Shown piece by piece: positions 1-8,309 of a DNA stretch of 64,000 bases (within the stretch, counting starts at the first letter, position 1; the number at the start of each line of letters is the position of its first letter). Source of the stretch: an uncultured Christensenella sp. (GTDB lineage Bacteria > Bacillota > Clostridia > Christensenellales > Borkfalkiaceae); contig CAJUGI010000001.1 of NCBI GenBank assembly GCA_910586065.1, forward strand, positions 620,001 through 684,000, written 5' to 3'. A model generated the notes under the pieces. The model was not told the origin of the DNA. It made no database searches and saw only the letters and a program-made list of their open reading frames with translations. Made by a program: the position numbers and the translations under genes.

Positions 1-602
1 CCCGGTGTACCGCGCATACCCTTTTTAACATCATAAATCAAAGAATTATATACTGTTCCGCCATTAATTTCAATCAATTTATTCTCACTATCGGTTACCG
101 GATGTCCCAAAGATGCAAATTTGCCCGCTGCCTTATCAACATAAGTTACCGTCCCGACTCCGCTAATACTGTCTTTTACAAGAACGCCTATGCGTTTACC
201 GCCGGAAGTAAGCTCTTTGGCAGGAATTATAGGCATTGTAACGGTTGCTCCGCCTCTTTTTACGCTGATTTCATACTTTCTATATTCACGCGAAATAATT
301 TCATTTATGTCTGCAGTTTTATTAACTTCTTCACCGTTAATTTTATCTATAATATCTCCGCTCTTAATGCCCGCATCGCGCGCAGGTGAGCACATTCCAC
401 CTTCGGTAATAACATCGCATAAACCCACCACTTCTACTGTAGTAGTTTCCAATGCAAATCCTGCCGGAAACCCGCCTAGATAGAGAGAATCTTCATCCGC
501 AAATGCTTCAATAGATATAAAGCATAAAGAACACGCAATTACTGCAAGAAACAGAAGTGCGGCCTTAAAAACAGCTTTTAAAACTTTTTTTCCGTCAAAC
601 AT
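1..602 (-). CDS. spoIVB: SpoIVB peptidase, N-terminal part (runs off window)
   Basis: Serine peptidase of family S55 that signals from the forespore to activate SpoIVFB and pro-sigma-K processing. About 200 residues are visible. There is an N-terminal hydrophobic signal/anchor (residues ~10-32), then a PDZ-like domain (motif GIKSGDIIDKING near residue 85), then the start of the peptidase domain with the catalytic-histidine motif SLGHP. The last visible residues (GMRGTPG) match the region just before the catalytic serine, so that serine lies beyond base 1. The start is the ATG at 600-602, directly before the hydrophobic segment. It follows recN in the usual argR-recN-spoIVB order, but spo0A, normally next, is elsewhere in this window (24.7 kb) on the same strand. 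Confidence 0.9.
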   Translation of the reverse strand, partial: MFDGKKVLKAVFKAALLFLAVIACSLCFISIEAFADEDSLYLGGFPAGFALETTTVEVVGLCDVITEGGMCSPARDAGIKSGDIIDKINGEEVNKTADINEIISREYRKYEISVKRGGATVTMPIIPAKELTSGGKRIGVLVKDSISGVGTVTYVDKAAGKFASLGHPVTDSENKLIEINGGTVYNSLIYDVKKGMRGTP

Positions 603-639
603 AAAAGTAATTTGCGCAACAAAATTAAAACTATACAAA

Positions 640-665
640 ACAGGGGCGAAAAAATTTCGCCCCTG
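640..665 (-). terminator. Terminator after recN
   Basis: Inverted repeat ACAGGGGCGAAA/TTTCGCCCCTGT with a 2-nt loop. On the minus strand it is followed by a T-rich stretch. It lies between recN and spoIVB, so spoIVB may have its own (sporulation) promoter. Confidence 0.6.
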
Positions 666-674
666 TACGTCTAC

Positions 675-2351
675 TTAATTAAATCCATTAATTAGTTCGA
701 TAGCGTGTTTTCTTGCCGCCTCGCTATTAACACTGCCTGTAAGACGAATAATTTCGTCGATTTTGCTCTCTTCGTCAAGCCGCTTTATTTTAGTAAAGGT
801 TTTCCCGTTCGCCTCTTCCTTATAAATAAGAAACTGCGCGCTGCTTGCCGCACAAACCTGAGGTAAATGAGAAACAGCAAGAATTTGCGTGTTCTTTGAT
901 ATTTTTATAAATTTTTCAGCTACAGCGCGTGCGGTGTAGCCGCTTATTCCCGCATCGATTTCGTCAAATATGTAAGTTGAAATACCGTTCACGTCTTTTA
1001 ACTGGGTTTTGACAGCAAGCATAAACCTTGACATTTCACCGCCGGATATAACTTTACTTAAAGGTTTTAACGGCTCGCCCTTATTAGCCGAAAACATAAA
1101 ACAAACTTTGTCGGAACCGTCAGCGCTATTTAAATTTGCCGAGGACTCGTTATATTCGGAAAATATAACTTCAAACTTTGCGTCGGAAATATTTAAAGTC
1201 TTTAATTCTTCGGTAACGGCTTTACAAAAACCTGCCGAAACCTTTTTTCTGATTTCGGTAAGTTTACAACACGCAATATAAATTTCCTTATCTGTTTTTT
1301 CAAGTTCTTTATTAAGTTTTTCTACCGCTTCCGCGCCGTCTGACAACACTTCAAATTTATTTTGCGCAGTTTTTAAATAATTCAATACTTCCGTTTCACT
1401 GGCGCCGTATTTCTTTTGCAGACCCTTAATAAGCGCTATTCTTTCGTCTATTCTCTCGGCTTCATGTTCGTCAAAACTGAGAGTTTCGGCAATATCCGAA
1501 ATTGTTTCGGCTATATCCGCCGTCTCGGCATACAACCCTTCGAGTCTTAAAGCAAGTTCGGAATAATCATCCGAATAAGAAGAAATACCGTTTAAATAAT
1601 GCTTTGCCGTAGAAACGCAATCCAGACAACCACCATCATCCGATAAAACGGCACGCACTCCTTCCACAGCAGACAGAATCTTTTCTGTATTTACTATTAT
1701 ATTCTGCTTTGCTTTAAGCTCTTCCAGTTCGCCTTCATACAAATTTGCGCTTTCTATTTCGTTAATTTGGTATTTTAAAACATCAAGTTTACGTTCTCTG
1801 TCAGCTTCAACCCCGCCGAGTTCCGCGATTTTTGATTTTAATTCCCGTTTAACAGAAAGATTTTTTAATAATATAGCTTTAATATCATCAGCTTGAGTGC
1901 CTGAAATTTCATCAATTACTCTAAGCTGATTACCCTCATCCAAAAGGAAAAAATGTTCGCTTTGTCCGTGAACGTCCACAAGATGCTGTGATACCGATTT
2001 AAGCATGGCGCTTGTTACGGAATTTCCGTTAATTTTTATGCCGCCTCTACCGTCGAGGCAGAGCCTACGCGTTATGGATATTACGCCGTCAGACTCTATA
2101 TCAAGTTCATTAAGCTTTTTAACGGCTGAAGAATTCTCATCAACAAAAAATTCGGCGCGCACAATAGCATCCTGCTCGCCGTATCTTATCATCGTTTTAT
2201 CAGCTTTGGACCCGAGTACAAAATTAATCGAATCCAAAATGACCGATTTACCTGAACCAGTCTCACCGGACAAAACGTTGAAATTTTTATCAAATTCCAG
2301 TTCCGCTTCAGAAATAAGCGCAATATTTTTAATGTAAAGCCTGTGTAACAT
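675..2351 (-). CDS. recN: DNA repair protein RecN
   Basis: SMC-like ATPase that acts early at DNA double-strand breaks. It has 558 aa, the usual family length. Walker A is G29-ETGSGK-S36, a coiled-coil middle runs about residues 160-380, the ABC signature is ISGGEMSRF (near 440), and Walker B is YIFDEIDAGISG (near 466). The ATG overlaps the argR stop as TGATG, so translation is probably coupled to argR. Gene order and length are ordinary for Firmicutes. Confidence 0.96.
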   Translation of the reverse strand: MLHRLYIKNIALISEAELEFDKNFNVLSGETGSGKSVILDSINFVLGSKADKTMIRYGEQDAIVRAEFFVDENSSAVKKLNELDIESDGVISITRRLCLDGRGGIKINGNSVTSAMLKSVSQHLVDVHGQSEHFFLLDEGNQLRVIDEISGTQADDIKAILLKNLSVKRELKSKIAELGGVEADRERKLDVLKYQINEIESANLYEGELEELKAKQNIIVNTEKILSAVEGVRAVLSDDGGCLDCVSTAKHYLNGISSYSDDYSELALRLEGLYAETADIAETISDIAETLSFDEHEAERIDERIALIKGLQKKYGASETEVLNYLKTAQNKFEVLSDGAEAVEKLNKELEKTDKEIYIACCKLTEIRKKVSAGFCKAVTEELKTLNISDAKFEVIFSEYNESSANLNSADGSDKVCFMFSANKGEPLKPLSKVISGGEMSRFMLAVKTQLKDVNGISTYIFDEIDAGISGYTARAVAEKFIKISKNTQILAVSHLPQVCAASSAQFLIYKEEANGKTFTKIKRLDEESKIDEIIRLTGSVNSEAARKHAIELINGFN

Positions 2352-2815
2352 CAGCTTAAATAATCTCTTAAAATAGCTTCTACCTTTGCGGTATGTTCGT
2401 TTTTGTCTATTACAATAAGCAACGTGTCATCTCCGGCAACACTGCCAATAATTTCGTTTATGTTCAACGAATCAACAAACACTCCCACGGTTGAACCGTT
2501 ACCGCGCATAGTTTTAACAAGAATAAGATTATTTGCTGAAGATATACCCAGAACACAACCTTTAAAAAGATTCGTCATCCGGTTATTCACGCTGTCAACA
2601 TAATAATCAAGACTTGCATATTTGTATTTTTTATGCGTTCCTGCAACTTTGTAAAGCTTAAGTTCTTTAACATCGCGCGAAATTGTCGCCTGCGTGACGT
2701 TCACGTTCATTTTTATAAGCTCCTCGCAAAGCTCTTCCTGAGTATCGATTTCCTTTTTAGCTATAATTTCAAGAATTTTTTGTTGTCTGATTGCTCTTTG
2801 CATCATTGGCTCCAT
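2351..2815 (-). CDS. argR: Arginine repressor ArgR
   Basis: Arginine-responsive hexameric regulator, 154 aa. The N-terminal winged helix-turn-helix (about residues 10-75) carries the family motif NVTQATISRDVKELKL. The C-terminal oligomerisation and arginine-binding domain ends with AGDDTLLIVI. It overlaps the 3' end of nadK and the 5' end of recN, so nadK-argR-recN read as one transcript. No arginine biosynthesis genes are in the window. Confidence 0.95.
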   Translation of the reverse strand: MEPMMQRAIRQQKILEIIAKKEIDTQEELCEELIKMNVNVTQATISRDVKELKLYKVAGTHKKYKYASLDYYVDSVNNRMTNLFKGCVLGISSANNLILVKTMRGNGSTVGVFVDSLNINEIIGSVAGDDTLLIVIDKNEHTAKVEAILRDYLS

Positions 2816-3615
2816 TTATTGAATTTGATTAAAAGTTCAGTAAAAAAATTTTTATCTTCTTTAGTTATAAAATCTGCAGTTACCTTAGATTTTTTAACGG
2901 TAATAACTTCGCCAGTTTTTAACTCTCCAATATTTTTACCGTCGGCGATAACAACAAGAGGTTCGGGCGCATTTACCGCATTTACCTTTATTATGGAATC
3001 ATCACTGAATACCACCGGTCTTGAATGTAATGAATGAGGACATATCGGCGTCAAAATAAATGCACTTAAATCAGGCGTCAGAACCGACCCTCCCGCAGAA
3101 AGAGAATATGCCGTGGAGCCCGTCGGAGTACTTATAATTATACCGTCTGATGAAAAATTATCTACAGTCACACCGTTAATTTCCGCATGCAGGTTAACAG
3201 TATTTGAAAAATGCACACCGCCGGTGTTGCGCTGAACTACCACATCGTTTAACGCCAACGCAGTTATATTACCATAAGATAATTCAAGCAAATTCCTTTT
3301 GCGAATTTTAAAGTTGCCGCCGCAAACAAGATTAACAGCCTCTTCGGTTTTTTCAGGCTCGAACTCGGCAAGAAAGCCTATATGACCGTAATTTATACCT
3401 ATAATTTTTATATTATGAACTGCACATTCCGTTGCAACGTTAAGAATTGTTCCGTCGCCGCCGAGCACAAAAAGTATATCTATCCCCGAAAGCTCTTTAA
3501 GTTCTGATACCATCTTATAGCCGAATTTCTTTTCATTTAAAATCCGTTTAATAAGGCTGATATAAGGTTCGTTGCCGGTTACATAATGTTCGTTACAATA
3601 AATACCCGCATTCAT
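2803..3615 (-). CDS. nadK: NAD kinase
   Basis: Phosphorylates NAD to NADP. It has 270 aa from the ATG at 3613-3615, against ~265 in the family. Motifs are LGGDGTIL (near residue 52) and the substrate loop SSDGIIISTPTGSTAYS. An in-frame TTG lies six codons upstream but sits inside the -10 element, so I reject it as the start. There is no Shine-Dalgarno. A TTGCAT-17-TATAAT promoter puts the start of transcription about 3 nt before the ATG, so this mRNA is probably leaderless. It is first in a nadK-argR-recN unit, with tlyA immediately upstream on the same strand. Confidence 0.94.
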   Translation of the reverse strand: MNAGIYCNEHYVTGNEPYISLIKRILNEKKFGYKMVSELKELSGIDILFVLGGDGTILNVATECAVHNIKIIGINYGHIGFLAEFEPEKTEEAVNLVCGGNFKIRKRNLLELSYGNITALALNDVVVQRNTGGVHFSNTVNLHAEINGVTVDNFSSDGIIISTPTGSTAYSLSAGGSVLTPDLSAFILTPICPHSLHSRPVVFSDDSIIKVNAVNAPEPLVVIADGKNIGELKTGEVITVKKSKVTADFITKEDKNFFTELLIKFNKWSQ

Positions 3616-3624
3616 ATATATCAC

Positions 3625-3653
3625 ATTATACAACTAATTATACAAATATGCAA
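3625..3653 (-). promoter_or_regulatory. Promoter of nadK (leaderless geometry)
   Basis: On the minus strand, -35 TTGCAT (3648-3653), a 17-bp spacer and a perfect -10 TATAAT (3625-3630). The predicted +1 is at 3618 and the nadK ATG is at 3615. Confidence 0.7.
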
Positions 3654-3670
3654 ATAAAAAATGCATTAAA

Positions 3671-4426
3671 TTATATTTTAATGCATTTTAACAAGTTTTC
3701 AATTTTTTCACAGCGACCGTTCTTTTCAAGCAATATCAAATATTCTGTATTTTTGCCTTTCACTAAAGGCGCCGTTGTTAGATTTTGCGGAAACATATCA
3801 ACTGATATTGCAAAATCATAAATCTTACGAATAATTTTTTTCCGCGTCTTTTCATCGCGCACAATCCCGTTTTTACCAACGTTACGGCTCTCGCACTCGA
3901 ACTGCGGTTTTATCAACGCGATTGCACTTTTACCTCTACTCAGAATATCCGATACTGAACCGAGAATATAAGTCAGCGAAATAAAGCTTACGTCAATCAC
4001 AACTCCGTCAAGGTCCTCGTAAAACAGACTTTTATCCAGATTGCGGGCGTTGAAGTTATCGATAACTACTACGTTATTATAATTCAGTTTTTCGCTCAAC
4101 TGACTTTCGCCCACGTCGATGCAATACACCTTTTTTGCGCCGTTTTGAAACAGGCAATCGGTAAATCCGCCCGTACTTGCGCCTATATCAGCAAAAATCC
4201 CGCCCTTTACACTGAAAGAAAAATCTTTCAGCGCCTTGGCAAGTTTGTAACCACCTGCAGAAACATAATTTTCTTCCGCTTCGGTTATTTCCACTTTATC
4301 GGTTTCCTTGACATTGTAAGACGGCGAAACACGGCTTCCGTTTACAGTTATAAGCCCCTTTTCGATAGCTTCAGCGGCCTTAGTACGGGATGAAAATTTT
4401 TCAGAAAGAAATTTATCAAGCCGCAT
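3671..4426 (-). CDS. tlyA: TlyA-family S4/FtsJ-type rRNA methyltransferase
   Basis: Predicted 2'-O-ribose methyltransferase (TlyA/YqxC family), 251 aa. The N-terminal S4 RNA-binding domain begins RLDKFLSEK. The Rossmann fold carries the SAM-binding motif FADIGASTGGFTDCL (near residue 80) and later ALIKPQFE, whose lysine is typical of the FtsJ fold. I chose the ATG at 4424-4426 because the S4 domain starts there and AGAGAGAAATAGT precedes it. An upstream in-frame start would overlap the neighbour. The upstream membrane-protein stop lies at 4428-4430, so the genes are abutted. In many Firmicutes dxs and tlyA follow ispA. No dxs is present here. Confidence 0.93.
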   Translation of the reverse strand: MRLDKFLSEKFSSRTKAAEAIEKGLITVNGSRVSPSYNVKETDKVEITEAEENYVSAGGYKLAKALKDFSFSVKGGIFADIGASTGGFTDCLFQNGAKKVYCIDVGESQLSEKLNYNNVVVIDNFNARNLDKSLFYEDLDGVVIDVSFISLTYILGSVSDILSRGKSAIALIKPQFECESRNVGKNGIVRDEKTRKKIIRKIYDFAISVDMFPQNLTTAPLVKGKNTEYLILLEKNGRCEKIENLLKCIKI

Positions 4427-4427
4427 A

Positions 4428-5075
4428 CTATTTCTCTCTTTTAAAGAAAGTTGTAAACTTGGCAAAACCGAAAACTATCTGTTTGTTATACTTTATTGCA
4501 AAGTGCTTAAAAATAGCCTTGCCTCCGACGGTGAGCGCACCGATTACAGCGCTTACACCGATTGCGGAAATCAATTTTATCGTAGAGTCGCCGTTGCCGG
4601 CGATTATCACACCCAAAACAGCGCCGGCGGCACCGCTGACGATACCGCAGATGTCGCCAATTACGTCTGCAAAAACACTTGATAGTTTAGTTGCATTACG
4701 GCATAAAGTTACGGCACGCTTTGCGCCTCTGATTTTGTTCGAAGCCATTGCGTGATAAGCTTCGGGACTACTCGAAATTATCGCGTTTGCAAGTACGTCG
4801 CACCCGATATTTAAAAACAACAATACCAAAAGCACTATTACGCAAATATATGCGGGACTGCTCTCGCTTATTGAAATTTCTGTTAAAAAGCTGAAAAGAA
4901 TAGTAAGCGCAAACGACAAAAACAGGACGCTTACGCCCCATACTAACCATTCGTATTTGTGCTTTTTTTTCTGCTTTTTCTTTTTTTGCGGTTTCTTTAA
5001 ACTTGGTTGGGGTTCTTCATTAGGCGATTCTTCCACGCTTTCCGAAGGAACCAAATTATCTTGTTCTGTGTCCAT
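4428..5075 (-). CDS. oapA: Probable OLE-associated membrane protein OapA
   Basis: Small membrane protein, 215 aa from the ATG at 5073-5075 (GGAG just upstream). Residues ~1-40 are acidic then strongly basic (a lysine-rich KKPQKKKKQKKKHK run). About four hydrophobic segments follow (roughly 43-66, 76-100, 132-155 and 163-182). It starts 50 nt after the end of the structured RNA at 5125-5678, which itself follows ispA. In Bacillus halodurans and related Firmicutes the gene directly after OLE RNA encodes OapA, a DUF21-like membrane protein that binds OLE. Position, size, membrane topology and the basic segment all fit. The identification is by context plus general features, not by alignment. Confidence 0.75.
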   Translation of the reverse strand: MDTEQDNLVPSESVEESPNEEPQPSLKKPQKKKKQKKKHKYEWLVWGVSVLFLSFALTILFSFLTEISISESSPAYICVIVLLVLLFLNIGCDVLANAIISSSPEAYHAMASNKIRGAKRAVTLCRNATKLSSVFADVIGDICGIVSGAAGAVLGVIIAGNGDSTIKLISAIGVSAVIGALTVGGKAIFKHFAIKYNKQIVFGFAKFTTFFKREK

Positions 5076-5124
5076 AATCTCCAATTAAAAATTATACGCA
5101 CGTAAAGTGCGTAATAAATAAAAT

Positions 5125-5678
5125 AATATAGTGGTTTATATTAAATAAACTTTGCGGCTTAGGTTCGGTCGGATTTCCCTCAATGCCCACTTCCCGTCGC
5201 CGAAGAAGCAGTTTCCTTTTAAGGGCACGAACGCAAACGCGTCACCGAATCACCACTTAGTCCACACCTTAATCTCTAATATAAAGACAGTCTAGAAGCT
5301 TTCCTTGACAATTTTCAATGAGCTAATCCTCTTTTGCAAAAAACAATTTCAAATAGCAATAGGCTGCCTCCGTCCGGCCGAACGGAAATAACCGTGTTCT
5401 ATTATCCGCTGTTTTCACTCAAGGCAGGCTACTCTGTACCAAGCTTTCGCCTGATAGCAGGTTTATACGCGCCGCCGTCTGAGGCCGCGCGCCTCCACGG
5501 TGAATGGGGTGGGCTGCGGTATGCCGTTACCTAGCTCCCATACACCTTTACTCCCAGCATTCACCCACTTTTGGCAAAGCAAGCAAACACCAGAAACTTC
5601 ATCGATATGCCCTTTAACGGTATTTTACCCCCGTCTTCGTTTCAATGAAAATTGACTAGAATACTGCACCACTATATT
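5125..5678 (-). ncRNA. ole: OLE RNA (ornate, large, extremophilic) candidate
   Basis: A ~554-nt gap between ispA and oapA with no credible protein on either strand. Its ends form a perfect 11-bp long-range helix (AATATAGTGGT at 5125-5135 against its complement at 5668-5678). The interior is more GC-rich than its surroundings and contains local hairpins, for example GAGGC-CGCGC-GCCTC at 5481-5495. OLE RNA is ~600 nt, lies between ispA and oapA in an isoprenoid/folD/nusB operon, and localises to the membrane with OapA. All of that context is present here. I could not test the Rfam model (RF01071), so the name rests on synteny, size and the closing helix. Confidence 0.82.
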
Positions 5679-5723
5679 GTTAGTTATAGTATATTAATAA
5701 AACAGAAAAAAGTCAAGAATTTT

Positions 5724-6599
5724 TCAGTTTTTTCTGTTTCGCACGTAATTTACCAAATTTATAAGGAATTCCCCGTCACCGTTTATCCCCTCTATAATCG
5801 TGCCGCACCTTTCGGCACAAACATCCGCCCGCAATTTGCAGGCGTCAAGCCCGTACAAACTTACCGCAGTATATTTCCCCGCTTTTTTGTCCTTACCGGT
5901 GCTTTTACCAAGATTGTGGAAATTTCCTTCCACGTCAAGAATATCATCGGTAAGCTGAAATAAATATCCCAAATCAGAGCCGAAAGTTTTAAGCTCGGAA
6001 AAATATTTCCCACCGCCGATTATATCCGGAACAACTACTGCAGTAGTTAAAAGTTTAGCCGTTTTATTTTCGTAAATAAAGTTTAAAGTTTCTTCACTGT
6101 AATTGCCGTCGCCCTCATGCAACAAGTCGGCGGACTGCCCGCCTATCATTCCGTAAACACCGGCATAGTCGCATATAAATTCTGCGGCGGAAACATATTC
6201 CGCACCTTTACGACACTCTTTAATCAAAATCGAATATGCAGTGTTTAAAAGTCCGTCGCCGGCAAGCACGGCGTTTCCCGTACCGAAAACCCTGTGGTTC
6301 GAAGGCTTCCCTCGACGAAAATCATCGTCGTCCATTTCAGGCAGGTCGTCGTGGATGAGAGAATACGTGTGAATAAGTTCTAGCGCGAGAGCAAAATTTT
6401 TAAGCTTGTCCGTCCTAACGCCAAGCAAATCACCAACGGCAAACATCAGGACCGGTCTTATTCTCTTGCCGCCCGATAAAAGGCTGTAACGCATACTGTC
6501 AGCCAAAATTTGCGGACTGCAATCAAGACCGCTGCAAAATTCGTTTAAAATTTCGTTAAACTCATTAAGATAGCCGTTGTATTTTTCATTGAAGTTCAA
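5724..6599 (-). CDS. ispA: Polyprenyl (farnesyl) diphosphate synthase
   Basis: Condenses isopentenyl diphosphate with an allylic diphosphate to make farnesyl (or geranylgeranyl) diphosphate. It has 291 aa, the usual length. The first Asp-rich motif is DDLPEMDDDD (near residue 84) followed by the R-R-G-K type patch, then GGQSADL, then the second Asp-rich motif DDILD (near 225). The start is a TTG at 6597-6599 overlapping the folD TGA, with GGAGAGG eight bases upstream inside folD. This implies coupled translation. The usual xseA/xseB genes between folD and ispA are absent. Confidence 0.94.
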   Translation of the reverse strand: MNFNEKYNGYLNEFNEILNEFCSGLDCSPQILADSMRYSLLSGGKRIRPVLMFAVGDLLGVRTDKLKNFALALELIHTYSLIHDDLPEMDDDDFRRGKPSNHRVFGTGNAVLAGDGLLNTAYSILIKECRKGAEYVSAAEFICDYAGVYGMIGGQSADLLHEGDGNYSEETLNFIYENKTAKLLTTAVVVPDIIGGGKYFSELKTFGSDLGYLFQLTDDILDVEGNFHNLGKSTGKDKKAGKYTAVSLYGLDACKLRADVCAERCGTIIEGINGDGEFLINLVNYVRNRKN

Positions 6600-7447
6600 T
6601 GTAAATTCCTCTCCGCCGCAATCAGCGTGTTATATAAGAGCATTGTTATAGTCATAGGTCCGACGCCGCCCGGCACAGGCGTTATGTATGAACATTTGTC
6701 CTTTACTGTTTCAAAATCCACGTCTCCGCAAAGTTTTCCGCTCTCATCACGATTCATTCCGACGTCGATAACAACGGCTCCTTCCTTTATCATATCGGCA
6801 GTTATAAATTTAGGTTTGCCTACCGCAGCTACTATTATATCGGCGGCAACACACTCTGAACCCAAATTTTTTGTTTTGCTGTGGCAAATGGTAACGGTGG
6901 CATCGGCGTTTAATAACAGCATTGCCATAGGTTTGCCAACAATGTCAGACCGTCCCACAACAACGGCTTTTTTACCTTTAGTTTCAATTCCGTATTTTTC
7001 GAGCATTTTCATAACGCCGTAAGGAGTGCATGCAACCGAACAATTCTTCCCCATACAAAGCTTTCCAACGTTTTCCGGAGAAAATCCGTCCACATCTTTA
7101 TCTGTGGGAATTAGTTTTAACGCCTGCTCGCTATCAAGATGTTCCGGCAACGGCAACTGAACCAGAATTCCGTTAATCTTATCGTCGTTAGCCAATTCCG
7201 CGATAAGACCGTTTAATTCCGATTGCGGCACGTCTGAAGGAAGATAAAACGCATATGACTTTACGCCAACCTCTTCGCACGCCTTAATTTTATTGCGCAC
7301 ATAAACCTGAGACGCCGAATTTTCTCCTACAAGCACAACGGCAAGTCCAATTTTTTTGCCTGCTCTATTCGTATAACCGGCAACACGCGTCTTAATTTCG
7401 GCACGAATTTCCGCAGCAAGCGCTTTTCCGTCTATAATAATTGCCAT
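6596..7447 (-). CDS. folD: Bifunctional methylenetetrahydrofolate dehydrogenase/cyclohydrolase FolD
   Basis: Interconverts 5,10-methylene- and 10-formyl-tetrahydrofolate. It has 283 aa. Family signatures are VDGFSPENVGKL, the NADP-binding GRSDIVGKPMA segment (near residue 165) and the C-terminal PGGVGPMTITML. The catalytic lysine lies in YVRNKIKACEEVG (near residue 55). It starts directly after nusB (1-nt gap) and its stop overlaps the ispA start. The nusB-folD-ispA order is standard for Bacillota. Confidence 0.97.
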   Translation of the reverse strand: MAIIIDGKALAAEIRAEIKTRVAGYTNRAGKKIGLAVVLVGENSASQVYVRNKIKACEEVGVKSYAFYLPSDVPQSELNGLIAELANDDKINGILVQLPLPEHLDSEQALKLIPTDKDVDGFSPENVGKLCMGKNCSVACTPYGVMKMLEKYGIETKGKKAVVVGRSDIVGKPMAMLLLNADATVTICHSKTKNLGSECVAADIIVAAVGKPKFITADMIKEGAVVIDVGMNRDESGKLCGDVDFETVKDKCSYITPVPGGVGPMTITMLLYNTLIAAERNLH

Positions 7448-7448
7448 A

Positions 7449-7841
7449 CTATTTTTTTATAACCTCGGCAAGTATTCCACTGACAAACGACGCACTCTTA
7501 GGCGATGAATATTTTGAAGCGATATTAGCAGCCTCGTTTATGGAAACGACTTCGGGTATGTCGTCCATATATCCTATCTCCGCAAGCGCAACAAGAATAA
7601 TACTCCTATCCGCAGGAAAAAGTCGGGATTCGGGAAACGATGCGGACAGCCTATCTATATTTTCGGTAAATTCATTTTCATGCTCCGAAATCACAGATAA
7701 AACTCTGTCGGCATATATAACGTCTTCCTGATTAAGTTTTTCATTTTTGTAAAGCGATGCTTTCAAAACATTATCCTGTCCGCCCGTAAATTGTGCGGCA
7801 AATACAATTTTAAAAACAGTTTCTCTTGCAATTGTTCTCAT
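7449..7841 (-). CDS. nusB: Transcription antitermination factor NusB
   Basis: RNA-binding factor for rRNA antitermination, 130 aa, all-helical NusB fold. It begins with the typical R-x-x-A-R-E-x-x-F-K-I-x-F-A pattern and ends with the conserved EAANIASKYSSPKSASFVSGIL region. The ATG is at 7839-7841 with AAGG upstream. It lies between the asp23-like gene and folD, as in B. subtilis yqhY-nusB-folD. Confidence 0.94.
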   Translation of the reverse strand: MRTIARETVFKIVFAAQFTGGQDNVLKASLYKNEKLNQEDVIYADRVLSVISEHENEFTENIDRLSASFPESRLFPADRSIILVALAEIGYMDDIPEVVSINEAANIASKYSSPKSASFVSGILAEVIKK

Positions 7842-7864
7842 TTTTTATTACCTTGAAACAACAT

Positions 7865-7896
7865 AAATATTCCCTTAAAAAATTAAGGGAATATTT
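7865..7896. terminator. Perfect 14-bp inverted repeat between asp23-like gene and nusB
   Basis: AAATATTCCCTTAA, a 4-nt loop, then the exact complement. It sits just after the asp23-like stop on the minus strand. There is no long T-run, so it may be a partial terminator, an attenuator or an RNA-stabilising hairpin rather than a full stop. Confidence 0.5.
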
Positions 7897-7902
7897 GAAA
7901 AA

Positions 7903-8238
7903 TTATAATACGGAATCTTCGGAAAAATTTACGTCCTGTATATGAACGTCTACTTTCGAAACCTTGTATCTGGTCATCGACTCCACATTGTGTTTTATTG
8001 CCTGCTGAATTTTGAAAGCAAGAGACGATACGTTTGCCGTAGCATCAACTTTAACAGATATATCCGCTAATATGCCTTGTTTTTCAAAGTTGAGTTTAAT
8101 GCCCTTATTTTTTGTCGTTAAAAGTGAAACGCCTTCAACTTCGCTTACGGCAACCGCGACTATATCACTGACAATTCCGGTGCTGTAAGTAATTTTACCC
8201 TTCTGAGTGGTTGTAGGGTCGTGCCTCATGTGTGCCAT
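7903..8238 (-). CDS. Asp23/Gls24 family protein (YqhY-like)
   Basis: 111-aa alkaline-shock-protein-23-like protein (DUF322). It has the family pattern GKITYSTGIVSDIVAVAVSEVEGV near the start and a V-D-V-H-I-Q-D-V strand at the end. B. subtilis YqhY, in the same position before nusB, affects lipid synthesis. Whether this one does is unknown. A good SD (AAAGGAG) and a sigma-A-type promoter directly precede it, so it is probably the first gene of the long operon running to tlyA or beyond. Confidence 0.9.
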   Translation of the reverse strand: MAHMRHDPTTTQKGKITYSTGIVSDIVAVAVSEVEGVSLLTTKNKGIKLNFEKQGILADISVKVDATANVSSLAFKIQQAIKHNVESMTRYKVSKVDVHIQDVNFSEDSVL

Positions 8239-8258
8239 AAATCTACTCCTTTAAATAT

Positions 8259-8287
8259 AGTATAGCACATATTTAAAAACTTTGCAA
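8259..8287 (-). promoter_or_regulatory. Promoter of the asp23-nusB-folD-ispA-ole-oapA operon
   Basis: On the minus strand, -35 TTGCAA (8282-8287), 17-bp spacer, -10 TATACT (8259-8264). The predicted +1 near 8252 gives a 14-nt leader with an AAAGGAG Shine-Dalgarno before the ATG at 8238. Confidence 0.65.
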
Positions 8288-8309
8288 CAAATAGCGGCTT
8301 TTTGAATAA

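Noticed and set aside
3616..3633. TTG start for nadK
   Set aside because: The TTG lies within the -10/-35 region. The family N-terminus begins at the next ATG.
5334..5534. Open frame of 66 codons on the plus strand
   Set aside because: It lies inside the structured RNA block, has no SD or recognisable protein pattern, and runs opposite to the operon.
5125..5678. Structured block considered as tmRNA or 6S RNA
   Set aside because: There is no tRNA-like 3' end or tag frame for tmRNA, and it is far too long for 6S. The ispA/membrane-protein context fits OLE RNA instead.
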